Shown: positions 23,870 through 36,065, counted from the first letter of the stretch. The stretch is DNA of 64,000 nt from Panax quinquefolius (GCA_020205615.1 CM035160.1:125765605-125829604), one strand, 5' to 3'. The notes: generated from the letters alone by a model not told the origin. Program-made: numbers and translations.

Positions 23870-23896
23870 TTTTGTTTTGTTCATTTTATTTCAGGT
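23870..23896 (+). promoter_or_regulatory. Acceptor-like pyrimidine tract and CAG before Athila-B gag
   Basis: A T-rich run ends TTTATTTCAG|GT (AG at 23893-23894), 18 bases before the gag ATG at 23912. The same signal precedes gag in Athila-A on the other strand. Confidence 0.4.
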
Positions 23897-23911
23897 TTTT
23901 GAAGTTAGTTT

Positions 23912-24407
23912 ATGCAAACTCGATCCAAAAATCCAGATTTGCTGCCTTTTGAGGACGACATTGAGAGAAGGTTTTAGAGGTTAAGTAATTGGATCAAGGA
24001 AACAAGGGATGACTTCAAAAATTCTTAAAAAGAAGAAGCAATGGTTGCCTAAGACCAGATAGAATTGAGGGATTTTGCTACACCCAAGGTGACTGAGCTG
24101 CAGTCGAGTATCACCAGGCCTACAATAGCTACGAATACATTTGAGATTAAGCTTGGGACTATTCAGATGATCCAAAACTCGGTTCAGTTTGGGAGACTTA
24201 CAAATAATGATCTAGACGAGCATTAGATCAGATTTCTGGAAATATGCGACACTTTCAAGTACAATGGGGTGTCAGATGAAGCAGTTAGACTTTGTTTGTT
24301 CCCATTCACTCTACGAGACAAGGTGAAGAGTTTGTTACACTCTCTACCAGCGGGTTCGATAACGACATGGGATGACCTGGCTCAAAAATTTCTAGCAAAA
24401 TTCTTCC
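23912..24407 (+). pseudogene. gag: Athila-B gag, N-terminal part, cut by Tat-D
   Basis: Gag starts at an ATG (MQTRSKNPDLLPF) and continues in one frame with four in-frame stops. It includes ELQSSITRPTI, TFEIKLG, EICDTFKYNGVSDEA, CLFPFTLRDK and TTWDDLAQKFLAKFF. The last codons form the target site: Tat-D inserted at 24407/24408 with duplication CTTCC, and the same frame resumes at 46684. The 5' part is the Athila capsid N-terminus and matches Athila-A block for block. The fragment cannot be functional. Confidence 0.9.
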
Positions 24408-25381
24408 TGTCGACGTTGGAATTTTTGGATGTCCCTTTCCGTTACTTGCTCTTTGGTGTTCTCATTTTAGGTAAGATTTGTTTGAAAAAAACAAGTAAAA
24501 AATGTCCGACATGTGTAATGTCGACGATGGACTATTAAGAGTTGCCAGTTGGTTTTTTAAAATGGTTGTACCAACACAACCGAGAAAAGGTTTGCACATT
24601 GACCCAATGATGTGACACTGATATACGAGTTAGTGAAATCGAGATTCGTTTAGGGTCTGGGGACTTGGTTATGCGGGGGGGAGGTGTTAGGCACTCCCCG
24701 ACATCCGTGTTTCAAGAAACTATTATCTGAATATGTGTGTGTATTGGTCAATGTACTTTTATATGGAAGTTTTGCGAGGCCTCGTTCGAACCTATATACA
24801 CAGGGTTTGAATTTATGTAAAAATTTAGTTTTTAGCAAGATATGGCAGTGATGTTTTATAAAAGAGGTTTTTCAAACGCTGATGCTCAATAGGAATTGAG
24901 ACCTTTTACACTCCTATTTTTATTAAGTGAGCGGTTGAATTGATTTTATTTAATGAATGTGAGGCATCCGTACGAAAATAATATACAAAAATAATGCCGA
25001 CTTCCTCCTGGGTATGGAAACCATCGAAGAAATTCGAAGACATCTGCAGAAAAATTTACAAGTCGCTATACAATTTGAAAAATGTCACTTGAACCGAATC
25101 TAGATCCAATGGGATGAATCTGTGATCACATGATTCCTAGACTCACAAAATACTGCAGTTTATATGAAAGCAGTAAGCATGTATATATATATATATAAAA
25201 GTTGTATATATATATATAGACAAGATCACCAACCACGAAGCACCTCCATGGGGGATCAAAAATGTAAATAAAGCTGTTAAAAGCTATCAACCGCCACAGA
25301 GGAAACTCCAGGCGCAACGAAACATAAATAAAGCTGTAAATGCGGTCAACTACCACGAAGTAAACTCCAGGTGGGACAAAT

Positions 25382-25413
<32 letters not shown>

Positions 25414-25489
25414 TATATAAGCAATAAGCGCACCGGATGTAAAATCCAGGCTCATCGAACAGGGTTCAACCACAGTTCATATATATAAG

Positions 25490-27362
25490 TGTTAGGTTTG
25501 TAATATTCATGAAAGCAATCAAATTGCAAAATTAATGCGGAAGCGTGTAAAAATCAGAGTTTAAAATTTTACAAACCATATACCCGGATCACCCTTTATG
25601 CATAATTATTAATTAAGCGAAAAGATAAAGAATAAATCATACCCTTGAAGGCCAAAAGCTTCTCAGTACAAGTTCACCTCCAAATCCTTTCGCGTTCAAT
25701 CTTGAATCCACGGGTTTGGTTCCTTCTTTTGATCAACGTTAGCCACCCAAATGTTTGGCCTCTAGAGGTGATCCACCAAGGAAGAAGAAAATTCAAGAAG
25801 AAGGGTGGTTGGCTAAACCCTAGTTTTCTATCTCTATAGAAAAGGGTACTCTCCAACAACTTGGAATTATTACGTACTTTGTTAAAGTCAACAACCCATA
25901 CCATCCATAATAAGACTCCTCTTATTTATAGATGTAGCAACCCATCTTAACAATTAAGGAATTGGGTTTATTTAATTAATTAAATTCTTTTAATTAATTA
26001 AGCTCCTTAATCTTATTAGGGATAATTAATTAAACTCCTTTAACTAATTTTCCTTCCTAATCCAATTAGGAATAAATGAGAGTACTTATATTAAATTAAT
26101 TCCTAAACTCTTTTAGAAATTAAAATAATAATAATTGTAATAATATTAATAAGACTCCTCTTATTAATTTATATTTAATATTTCTAAAATATTAAATAAT
26201 AAATATTAAGCTATTTAATTTATTCTATCACCATAGATTAAATTAAATATACTTAACATATTATTACGATTATGCCATTAACTTCTTAAATAATTATTCT
26301 TCCTTTTATGGTGTGACCCTTTAGGTTCTCCATATTAAACCGATTGTGAATAAATCAATTAGAACAATTTAATCTTATTTAAATAAATAAATTAAATAAT
26401 TAATTTATTTAAATAATATTTATTCTACAATAAGGATAAGCCTCCCTAAGAATCAACGACTTTCCGGATAATATAGATTTCAACATTAATCATTAAAGAA
26501 CCTTTGAGTAAATAGTTACCGTACAATTCTATCCTTCCACCATACAATGTCCCAATTAAATATAAGACATGGAATTACTATCAAGTCTTATTTTATTTAA
26601 TTATATGTATTTCGATTCTTAAATGCACAACTCAAATAATGCAAATTAGAAACTCCTTTCTAATTTCATTCGCCTTGGCCAAGGACTCTTTGGGTTGTCA
26701 TTTATCGAATCACATAGGACATTCTCTTCTTTTATTAGAAGTGGTAGATTCTTTATTGATCATACATTATCTCCATATACAACTTATTATACCCAAGCAT
26801 ACCCTTTGATATACCCTAAGGGTCTTAAGGAATAAGTCAAAGTATAACTCATCATACACAAGATACTATGATGATCTCAAGTCCAAGGATCACTTGTACT
26901 ACTATCACTACTGAGAATTCCTATTGACAGCAAATAAAACTCCATTAGGTATTCCTTAGCGAGCCAACGCTCAAAGTGAACTTATTCTCTAATAAGCACC
27001 TACATACTTGCTTTAGTGTCTCCACACAAATGATCGTGAGATCAATCATCCTCATCCAATGAGCAAGCAACGTATGTACCAATCTATCCGGATTCACTAA
27101 TCCCCAATTTAGTAATCCAATGATTGGGAACTATTTTAGTTTTAAGCTTTCAAAGAATTTAGATCTCATTAGAATGATCATCATCATTATTCTAAAAGCA
27201 TTGCTTAAAACTATGGGTTTATCACATATTTTAAAACAAGATCATGTAGATAATTAAAAGCCTTTAATAAATTAATACTTTTATTAATAAATGAATAAGA
27301 TTGTTACAAAGTATATGCTTTATTATCAAACATGATTGCCTTGTGCATACATACTACTTTCA
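25490..27362 (-). repeat. copia-2 3' LTR
   Basis: The plus strand runs TGTTAGGTTTG ... CTACTTTCA, i.e. TGAAAGTAG ... CAAACCTAACA in element orientation. The length is 1873 bp against 1879 bp for its partner at 32742-34620. The high similarity implies a fairly recent insertion. TGAAAG...CTAACA termini are shared with the copia-1 LTR. Confidence 0.92.
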
Positions 27363-27373
27363 ATCTCCCACTT
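27363..27373 (-). other. Polypurine tract of copia-2
   Basis: The minus strand reads AAGTGGGAGAT directly before the 3' LTR start TGAAAG. The preceding GGCTTTAGTGC also belongs to this widespread copia 3' end. Confidence 0.8.
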
Positions 27374-28259
27374 GCACTAAAGCCAATCGTCATGGTATCT
27401 TATACTCTTCTTCTCTAAGTGACGATTATCCTGCTGTTGAATAAGCTTTAGTTAATGGATATGTAATGTTGTTCATGAGAGTCCACTATCTCTATAGTGA
27501 TTTCCCATCTTTCAATGATTCTAATAATCAAATGAAAGTGCCACAACACATGTTTAGATCCAAGATGAGACTTAGGAACTATTCCTAGTTCGTAATGAAC
27601 TTTTAATCCAAACAATCAACTTGCGACTTAATTTATAGCTATTTACTTTGTTTTTATCACTAAACCAAAGAACTCTTTCTTTGTTTGGAACCTTTTCAAT
27701 TCATCGCACCACTATTCAAGGTAACCTTTACCTTAAAGTGGATTTTTCATTGTCTTGGTGCATGCGAAAAAAATTGAGTCTGTTAAGCCCTCTAGTTTTA
27801 ATTAAGACCCACCATCTATGCTCACATCTTTAGTGCTTGGGTTAAGAACTTTAAGATGTTTTTCACTGACTCATAGTGAACTTCTCCAGAATATGACTGA
27901 TCAACATCAGGTCTCGTACATTTCATTGCATGCATGATAGTTACTCATGTGATCTCTCTTTTGGAGTCTGTGGGGACTATTAAGAGAGATGCACTCCATA
28001 GCTCATCAACATGAGACATCTCTTGGAGTTTGCCATGCTAAACGACTTTAGCATCAAATGAATATACGTTCCTTGGGTTAAGTCGAGCATCCTCTTAAAT
28101 CTATCTATATAGATTTATATCCCCAATTAAGATACTCTTCCAAATCATTCATGGAGGATTGTTTAGACAACTTTATCTTTACTGATTATAGCATTAGTAT
28201 GTCATTCCTTATCTATAATATATCAACATATAATACTAGAAATTTCATGACGCTCCCAC
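27374..28259 (-). other. Decayed 3' pol region of copia-2, unrecognised
   Basis: Reverse transcriptase and RNase H would be expected here, but the space (about 0.9 kb) is too short for both. I find no YVDD-type box or other RT signature on the minus strand. A short plus-strand frame at 27648-27833 has no family features. The region probably holds a heavily mutated RNase H remnant after a large internal deletion. Confidence 0.35.
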
Positions 28260-29098
28260 TGACCCTTTTGTACACACTAGAAGTCTTACCTCATCGAATG
28301 TAACTCTGGATCATCATCTTCTATGATGTGTACCTTATCATCATCATCCATGATGAATCCATACCTCTTAGGTATCTTTAGTACTATTCCAGATTTATGA
28401 TTCAGTTGTGGTACAATAGGTCTATCTACAGGTTCCTCTTATTTGACTTATAGTGTTTTGTGGTTCTTGAACTTTTCAAGATCTATTATCCTCCCACTAG
28501 CCCCTTCAATGATAAACACCTTTATCTTAGAAGGCAGCGTGTTTCGTAAAAAACACCTTTTGCTAAGTAGAATTATAGAACATATACCCTAAACTTACTT
28601 TAGGATGTCCCACAAATCTGTACATGTCAAATCTTGTCCCAAGCTTATCCTTTGAAACCTTTTCACATAAGTTGGACAACCCCTTATCTTAACATACTTA
28701 AGATTAGGAATCCTCCCCATCCATAACTTTTATGGAGTCTTGAAATGGATTTTGAGGTTACCATTTCGTAGAGATATGCGACCATTTCTAGGACATTATC
28801 CCGAAGGATCTTTGGAATGTCGGTAAAATCATTATGGATCGCACCATGTCCAACAAGGTATGATTTTCATTTAGATACATCAATCAATTATTCACAGATC
28901 GGGATGTGTCCATTATGAGAAAACCATTTGAGATGATCTAGAAACTTATTGCACAAGTATTTATTCCTTGATCTAATCAAAGAATCTTAATATTTTGCCA
29001 ATTTGTTTCACTTCTGAATTCTTTGAACCTTTCAAATAATTCACACTTGTATTTCAAAAATACATATATTCAACTCTTTGAATGATCATCTCCTTTTC
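28260..29098 (-). pseudogene. pol: copia-2 integrase and hinge remnant
   Basis: The minus strand retains pieces of copia integrase in order. There is a core stretch around 28800-29060 (SEVKQIGK, TLLDMVRSI), the PNL-type segment (28700-28760), the FVGHPK segment at 28590-28625 (copia consensus FVGYPKE), and the acidic hinge before RT (RYGFIMDDDDKVHIIEDDD, 28290-28390). Stops and frameshifts occur every few dozen codons. Identification is by the fixed order of these blocks in Ty1/copia polyproteins. Confidence 0.7.
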
Positions 29099-29386
29099 TT
29101 ATATTATTTTGTTCAATTTATAAAATAATTTTCCACGTAAGTCAAGTATACAAAATCTATTAAGTAATATTTCAGTTCTATACAAAACATTATCATTATA
29201 AATAGAACAACAATTGTTCTTAATTATAATACCAAAGATTTCATTGTCCAACAATAAAATGGAAATAATATTTTTAACAAGAACTGGAATACAATAACAA
29301 CTTATTGACTTAATAGATTTGCTCGTATGCATTGCTAAACTATAAGTTTCTATGGCTAATGCAGCAACCTTTACTTCATTTTCCAT
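29099..29386 (-). pseudogene. pol: copia-2 protease-integrase junction
   Basis: A 95-residue open stretch (ATG at 29386) contains VAALAIETY, CYCIPVLVKNIISI and IKNNCCSIY. These match the segment between the aspartic protease and the GAG-pre-integrase domain in copia elements (typically VAALAVGTY ... CYYVPALCKNIIS ... IKNNCCSIY). The protease active site itself is not preserved upstream. It lies between the gag remnant on its right and the integrase on its left, as expected for minus orientation. Confidence 0.65.
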
Positions 29387-29508
29387 ACATAGGATTACTT
29401 ATATTTGTTTAGCTTTCTACTTCTGCTTGGTCCTTTCATAAATCTATATTTATGATAACCAAAGCTCGGTGATCCAATACCCAAGTAAAACCTTGACTTA
29501 AAGAAAAT

Positions 29509-30278
29509 TTATTTTAAATCATGAACAAATTTGTATTTGTAATGAAACTTCACTAAGCTTCTTTTGGTTAGCCTCTCGCAAGATGCTTCTCGCATGATTT
29601 CTTTCCAAAGGTCCGGGCTTATTACGGTGGAAGCAAACTCCTTTGCTATCCGTGTCGCTTTTGTTCTTATTATCCTTTGTTTACGCCTTTCTTTCATTTT
29701 ACCTTCTTTAAATCAATCTTCTTTTAGAAGATCCTTTGGCCCCTACCAAGAAGACATGGTCTTTCTTGGTTGTAAAATGACTCAACATTTTTCAACACAT
29801 AAGCAAATCAAATCAAGGCGATATCTAGCTTGTTCATATGAAAAATTCACAACAATTGTGAAAGGAGTCCCGGAGTGTGTGCAAGATCAAATCTTGGCTC
29901 AACTCTCCATCCATGACAAAACCAGTTGTTCTAATTGATCAATCAAATTGATTATGTTAAGAATTTTTTATGCGTACTATAGTGCCATTGGCCATTCTAG
30001 ATCGGAAGAGCTCCTTAGATATCGATATCTATCACCCTACTTTCTCACCATCAATCCGCTTGATGTGCGAGGAGTATAGTAGAAGTATCCATAGTTTCAG
30101 TCGACGTCAAGCTCGTTACTCGTGGATGCACGAGCATGATGCATTGAGCCAACTGTGCATCATCTTGCCACTTTCTAAAAGTAGCAATCTCTTCCTCAGA
30201 GGCATTGTCTGCAACCATTGCAGGGATAGACGTATTAAGGACATAAGATAACTTTTCAACCATGAGAACTATTCTCAA
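29509..30278 (-). pseudogene. gag: copia-2 gag remnant with decayed zinc knuckle
   Basis: The minus strand from 30278 reads EKLSYVLNTSIPAM, ASEEEIATFRKWQDD and LAQCIML, the conserved start of a copia Gag (UBN2-type). Further on come MDGELSQDLIL (about 29900) and, near 29570-29650, a nucleocapsid knuckle CFHRNKPGPLERNHA. In that knuckle three of the four CCHC ligands are changed (R, P and H in place of C, H and C). Stops and shifts break the frame repeatedly. The order gag, knuckle, protease junction, integrase is correct for copia. Confidence 0.75.
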
Positions 30279-30557
30279 ATTCCTTAACCAATCCGTTTAA
30301 TACGGTTTTGTTAAATAACATCTAATATGTTTCGCAGTGATAGTAATTTAGACATTGTAAAATTCTGTAAATGAATTTGTAATTAACAACATTTTAACAT
30401 ACATTCTTTTATTAATTACCAAAATAATTTAGGTCTTGTTTTAAATTGGTATCTCCCACTATTTTCTTCAAACTATATTACCTCACTTATATAGTTAAGC
30501 AAAATCTAATTAAAGATTTGCTAGTGAGAATAAGGATCCCATTTCAAATGTATATAG

Positions 30558-30855
30558 CCTTGTGGTGACACAACAAACTATATATAAATAAATAGGTAGA
30601 CAACTTTTGTCAATTACATCAACTATGCAACTCCTTGTATTTTGCCTCTTAGATTATTTTGATCAAGTGGTGGCACATCAGAATCAAAATTATCCAAGTT
30701 AAGTCCGATCTAGCACTCCATATATTCAAAAAAGAAAAATATCATCCTTGTGGTGACACAACAAAACAATATTGTTCAATTTTCTTTATAAGCATCAAAT
30801 GTGATAAATTAACATCTTAAATACTTAATACTTGCCTTGTGGTGACACAACAAAC
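30558..30855 (-). repeat. Three copies of CCTTGTGGTGACACAACAAA
   Basis: Copies are at 30558, 30746 and 30835 (plus-strand starts). Each contains the perfect inverted repeat TTGTG-GTGA-CACAA. The spacings are 188 and 89 bp, so this is a dispersed motif in the leader and not a simple tandem array. Confidence 0.85.
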
Positions 30856-31599
30856 TCATATTAAATATTTAATACTCTATTAATTTTATCATGCTAGAAG
30901 GCGACATTCGATATTCCAAATATCTTTGAACGCTTAGGACTTAATATAAAAATTGAGGGGTTTGTTATTAATTTGTCTCATCTTGTTTAGCGCGCATGCA
31001 CATATATATATAAAATACGCGTCATATTAATGAACACTGAAGCATGTTTGCATAATATATAATATATATAGTATAAGCATGCACATATAGAATACTATAT
31101 TCTACCCGGATTGATTATGGACTTTTATTCTAGTTTGGTTCACTAGAGCCACCAAGTGAACCAAAAGGTCAAACCCTAGGGGTGCAAGAAATAATATTTA
31201 AATATAACTATTACATTTAAACCCGGGCTCCATTACAAACGGGTCTTCAAGCGCTCCTTGTTCCTTGATCTCTAATTTTCTAAAATTAATTCTAACTATT
31301 CCTATTACAATACTATTTAAAATAAATAGAAACCTTGATCGTGATCGAGGGAAGTACATAGAGAGAGATAGAATTTACATTAAGAAAAATTAGAGAAGAC
31401 GAAGGCATGCAGACCCAATTTATTAAAACCCATACATTCATGCATCCAACTAAAATAAAATCCAATCACATTGGTCAATAGTCCATAATCAATCACATTT
31501 ATTATCATACACATCACCATACGCATCAATAAATAACATTCATCCTATGAATAATAAACATTTAATATATATATTGATATCATTTAATGGGCAAATTTA

Positions 31600-32300
31600 G
31601 TTAGTATAAAATCTATTTTGAATAAAATAAACTCCTTTATTTTAATCCAAATTTAAATAAAAATAAAACTATTTTATTTTAATTTATCTAATTTTGAATA
31701 AAATAAACTATTTTATTTTAATCAAAATCTTTAATTAAAATAAACTCCTTTATTTTAATTAATTATGGAATCCAATTCCATATATATATAAAAAAAATCT
31801 TTAATTAAAATAAACTCTTTTATTTTAATTAATTATGAATCCAATTCCATGTAAAAAAATATTAAAGGAAACACGGATATTCTTTCCTATTCATAAATAA
31901 ACTCCTTTATTTTGAATAATATGAAATCTTATTTCATATTTAAATAAACTCCTTTATTTTAAGGAAACATGGATTCTCTTTCCTATTCACAAATAAACTC
32001 TTTTTATTTTGAATAATATGAAATCTTATTTCATATCTAAACAAACTCATTTATTTAAGGAAAGATGGATTTACTTCCCTATTCACAAATAAACTCCTTT
32101 ATTTTAGGAAAAATAAAATCCAATTTCAACTCTAATTAGTTATCATGGAATCAAATTCCAACTCTAATTAGTTAGCATGAAATTTAATTTTAAAATTAAA
32201 ATAAATCTTTTATTCTAATATTAAAATAAACCTTTTATTTTAAGATTAAAATAAACCTTTTATTTTAATTATAAAATTATTAAAATAAAAATAAACTTTT
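31600..32300. repeat. Array of AAATAAA...TTTATTT palindromes
   Basis: Roughly fifteen copies of AAAATAAACTCCTTTATTTT or close variants occur. Each is an inverted repeat with a 3-6 nt loop, separated by TTAATTATGGAATCCAATTCCAT-like spacers of 10-45 bp that are themselves repeated. The array lies in the transcribed leader of copia-2. Confidence 0.8.
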
Positions 32301-32725
32301 ATTTTAATTATAAAATTATTAAAATATTATATATATATATATATATTATGGTAATAATATATATATATAACCGTCCGTTCCTTTTTTTTTTTATTTATGT
32401 TCCGTGCATGTCCATTGATTTCCGTGCCAGAATAACTACCTGCTGCTGAATTCCACTTAACCGCACGACATTAAAAAAAAAAAAATCTGCAGCACTTAAT
32501 ATAACCATAATGCACTTCTATAATCCTGTAGCGTACTGATTCACTAATCCTATATAACCATTATGGTATATATATATCGCCAGTCCGGTTTTTTAAAGAA
32601 AAAAAAATGACCCGGTTTTTTTTTTTTTTTTTAATTTTATACAACATATTATGCCCAATTAAATTGTTCTAAACACATATCAATATACATATCAAATTTA
32701 AACAATTAATAATTCGCATAAAGGT

Positions 32726-32740
32726 TTGGCTCTGATGCCA
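32726..32740 (-). other. Primer binding site of copia-2
   Basis: The minus strand reads TGGCATCAGAGCC, one base inside the 5' LTR. It is a one-base variant of the initiator Met-tRNA site TGGTATCAGAGC. Confidence 0.8.
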
Positions 32741-32741
32741 C

Positions 32742-34620
32742 TGTTAGGTTTGTAATATTCATGAAAGCAATCAAATTGCAAAATTAATGCGGAAGCGTGT
32801 AAAAATCAGAGTTTAAAATTTTACAAACCATATACCCGGATCACCCTTTATGCATAATTATTAATTAAACGAAAAGATAAAGAATAAATCATACCCTTGA
32901 AGATCGAGCTTCCTCAGGTACAAGTTCACCTCCAAATCCTTTCGCGTTCAATCTTGAATCCACCGGGTTTGGTTCCTTCCTTTGATCAACGTTAGCCACC
33001 CAATTGTTTGGCCTCTAGAGGTGATCCACCAAGGAAGAAGAAAATTCAAGAAGAAGGGTGGTTGGCTAAACCCTAGTTTTTTTATCTCTATAGAAAAGGT
33101 GTACTCCCAACAACTTGGAATTATTACGTACTTTGTTAAAGTCAACAACCCATACCACCCATAATAAGACTCCTCTTATTTATAGAGGTAGGCAACCCAT
33201 CTTAACAATTAAGGAATTGGGTTTATTTAATTAATTAAATTCTTTTAATTAATTAAGCTCCTTAATCTTATTAGGGATAATTAATTGAACTCCTTTAACT
33301 AATTTTCCTTCTTAATCCAATTAGGAATAAATGAGAGTACTTATATTAAATTAATTCCTAAACTCTTTTAGAAATTAAAATAATAATAATTGTAATAATA
33401 TTAATAAGACTCCTCTTATTAATTTATATTTAATATTTCTAAAATATTAAATAATAAATATTAAGCTATTTAATTTATTCTATCACCATAGATTAAATTA
33501 AATATACTTTAATATATTATTACGATTATGCCATTAACTTCTTAAATAATTATTCTTCCTTTTATGGTGTGACCCTTTAGGTTCTCCATATTAAACCTAG
33601 GTTGTGAATAAATCAATTAGAACAATTCTAATCTTATTTAAATAAATAAATTAAACAATTAATTTATTTAAATAATATTTATTCTACAATAGGGATAAGC
33701 CTCCTAGCGATCAATCGACTTTTCGGATAATATAGATTTCAACATTAATCATTAAAGAACCTTTGAGTAAATAGTTACCAGACAATTCAATCCTTCCACC
33801 ATACAATGTCCCAATTAAATATAAGACATGGAATTATTGTCAAGTCTTATTTTATTTAATTATATGTATTTCGATTCTTAAATGCATAACTCAAATAATG
33901 CAAATTAGAAACTCCTTTCTAATTTCATTCTCTTGCCGCCAAGGACTCATTGGGTTGTCATTTATCGATCACATAGGACATTTCTCTTCTTTTATTAGAA
34001 GTGGTAGATTCTTTATTGATCATACATTATCTCCATGTACAACTTATTATACCCAAGCATACCCCTTTGATATACCCTAAGGGTCTTAAGGAATAAGTCA
34101 AAGTATAACTCATCATACACAAGATACTATGATGATCTCAAGTCCAAGGATCACTTGTACTACTATCACTACAGAATTCCTATTGACAGCAAATAAAACT
34201 CCATTAGGTATTCCTTAGCGAGCCACGTTCAATTGAACTTATTCTCTAATAAGCACCTACATACTTGCTTTAGTGTCTCACACAAATGATCACTTGAGAT
34301 CAATCATCCTCATCCAATGAGCAAGCAACGTATGTACCAATCTATCCGGATTCACTAATCCCCAATTTAGTAATCCAATGATTGGGAACTATTTTAGTTT
34401 TAAGCTTTCTAAGAATTTAGATCTCATTAAAATGATCATCATCATTATTCTAAAAGCATTGCTTAAAACTATGGGTTTATCACATATTTTAAAACGAAGA
34501 TCATGTAGATAATTAAAAGCCTTTAATAAATTTATACTTTTTATTAATAAATGAATAAGATTGTTATAAAATATATGCTTTATCATCAAACATGATTGGC
34601 TTGTGTGCATACTACTTTCA
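32742..34620 (-). repeat. copia-2 5' LTR
   Basis: An 1879-bp partner of 25490-27362. The plus strand opens TGTTAGGTTTG and closes CTACTTTCA, then the TSD ATAAG. Differences from the other LTR are mostly single-base indels and a short rearranged stretch near 32898-32920. Confidence 0.92.
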
Positions 34621-34696
34621 ATAAGTATATATATATATAAGTGAATAAATATATCGAATATAAAATCCAGGCTCATTGATCAGGACTCAGATACCA

Positions 34697-34698
<2 letters not shown>

Positions 34699-34757
<59 letters not shown>

Positions 34758-34824
34758 TGAGTAAACCCACTGAATCAAGTGCAGGCTCATCGAACAAAGT
34801 CCAACACACAGTTAATATATATAA

Positions 34825-34881
<57 letters not shown>

Positions 34882-34948
34882 GAACGCCTCCGCATCAAGT
34901 CTAGGCTCAATCGAGGCATTACTCGATAATGATAGTCAATATATATTT

Positions 34949-35004
<56 letters not shown>
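34699..35004. repeat. Three (AT)n arrays in the Tat-D 3' LTR
   Basis: AT dinucleotide runs at about 34699-34755, 34818-34877 and 34950-35004 are separated by modules with GGCTCAT(C)GA and AGTC(T/C)AGGCTCAATCGAGG. These correspond to the modules of the Tat-C LTR at 53085-53640 in reverse orientation. Confidence 0.9.
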
Positions 35005-35008
<4 letters not shown>

Positions 35009-35734
35009 CGAAATGAAACCATGGACCAAGTCCAGTAAAAAAGCAAGCAACACGACTCTCAACGCGTGTAGAGTGTGTGCAAAGATGAAGAGAAAAGACT
35101 CTAAAGTGTGTGAGAAGGCTTACGGTGACCGATAAAAAGGCTTCTATATCTTTAGAGTGGGTAAACACTAGATTTTTTGGGTACAAAAGAGGCTATATAT
35201 GAGCTCACAGGTGTTTGAAAGTGGGAAATACACTATATAGGAGAGTGTAGAGCGAATTGTATAGGGTTTCCCCGTCTTTTTCTCTTGCACAATTGGCCAC
35301 CCCAAGCCCTCTATTTACAGAGGGGGGAGCCGCAGGTCTACCTGCGGAACCTAGTAGTAGGTGTACCTGCGGCTGCTCGGGTGCCCCCAGGCGGTGTGGG
35401 TCCCGCCGTGTCGAAGACGTGACGTCTGTATTTGCTCGCTTCGGTCGCTCATAACATTCAATCCAGGAGTCCGATGTAAGCGTGCCATATCATTCCAGAA
35501 AGCTCTTTTCGAGAGCTACACAATGACATATGATTTGACCTTTTTTGATTCCAGGAAGATGGGTCCATGACCGAAATGGCATTCCCAGGTTTTCGTTAGG
35601 TAGTCCGTTGAGCCGTTTTGCGTAGTTTGCGCTCAGAAATTAAGATATGGTTCTTGTGGGACTTCCATTGAAGTAATTTGATTTGAGATGAATTGATTTA
35701 ATGTGAGTTGAAGTTGAGTTGGCAAAATGACCAT

Positions 35735-36065
35735 TTTGCCGCCTCCCGTGGTTATCTCCGGTTTTCGCGCTTGATTGTAGCGATCTTTTTCTTAGGGTTA
35801 TCTCTCGAGGTGGCTTTTTTGTTGACTTTGACTATCCTCGGGGTCATCTCGAGGTTGACTTGACCTCTCAGGGCTATCTTGTGCTTTGATCTTGATCCCC
35901 GGGGCTATCTCCGGGGTTGAACCTGACTTTCCCTGGGTTATCGCCGAGGTTTAGAACCTGATTTCCCGGGGTTATCTTTGGTGTTAAGAACTGGATCTCT
36001 TGTGGCTATCTTCGGGGTTGGAATTGATGTTGTGATCCTCTAGGGTTATCTCTGGAGTGTGAAGA
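35735..36065 (-). repeat. ~38-bp GGGTTATCTC array in Tat-D 3' LTR
   Basis: About eight imperfect units of the type CCGGGGYTATCTCCGGGGTTGAA occur, each an imperfect inverted repeat around GGTTATC or GGCTATC. The same array is at 46295-46625 in the other LTR. It lies at the U3 end of the LTR. Confidence 0.8.

Larger units (their letters stand above)
30279..32725 (-). other. copia-2 leader: non-coding, hairpin-rich
   Basis: About 2.4 kb lies between the primer site and gag, with no reading frame of note. It holds three copies of a 20-bp hairpin motif (30558-30579, 30746-30766, 30835-30855), a long array of AAATAAA/TTTATTT palindromes (31600-32300), AT runs (32329-32366) and T or A homopolymers (32379-32391, 32473-32485, 32618-32631). 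Confidence 0.65.
25490..34620 (-). mobile_element. copia-2: complete Ty1/copia element in the Tat-D LTR, TSD ATAAG
   Basis: A 9131-bp element is bounded by perfect duplications ATAAG (25485-25489 and 34621-34625). LTRs at 25490-27362 and 32742-34620 are nearly identical. The primer site (32726-32740) and polypurine tract (27363-27373) place the transcription direction on the minus strand. Remnants of gag, zinc knuckle, protease-integrase junction and integrase lie in copia order between 30278 and 28260. I cannot recognise reverse transcriptase or RNase H in the 0.9 kb left before the 3' LTR. The 2.4 kb leader (30280-32725) is A/T-rich and full of small hairpin repeats. Confidence 0.9.

Noticed and set aside
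29564..29938. Plus-strand 124-codon frame
   Set aside because: Antisense to the copia-2 gag and zinc-knuckle remnant, which is recognisable on the minus strand.
34757..35186. Open frames of 68-124 codons on both strands
   Set aside because: They are translations of (AT)n arrays (YIYIYI strings) in the Tat-D LTR, with no sequence complexity.
35257..35570. Two plus-strand frames near the Tat-D TATA region
   Set aside because: Antisense to the LTR transcript, no homology seen, and the equivalent region of the other LTR does not keep them open.
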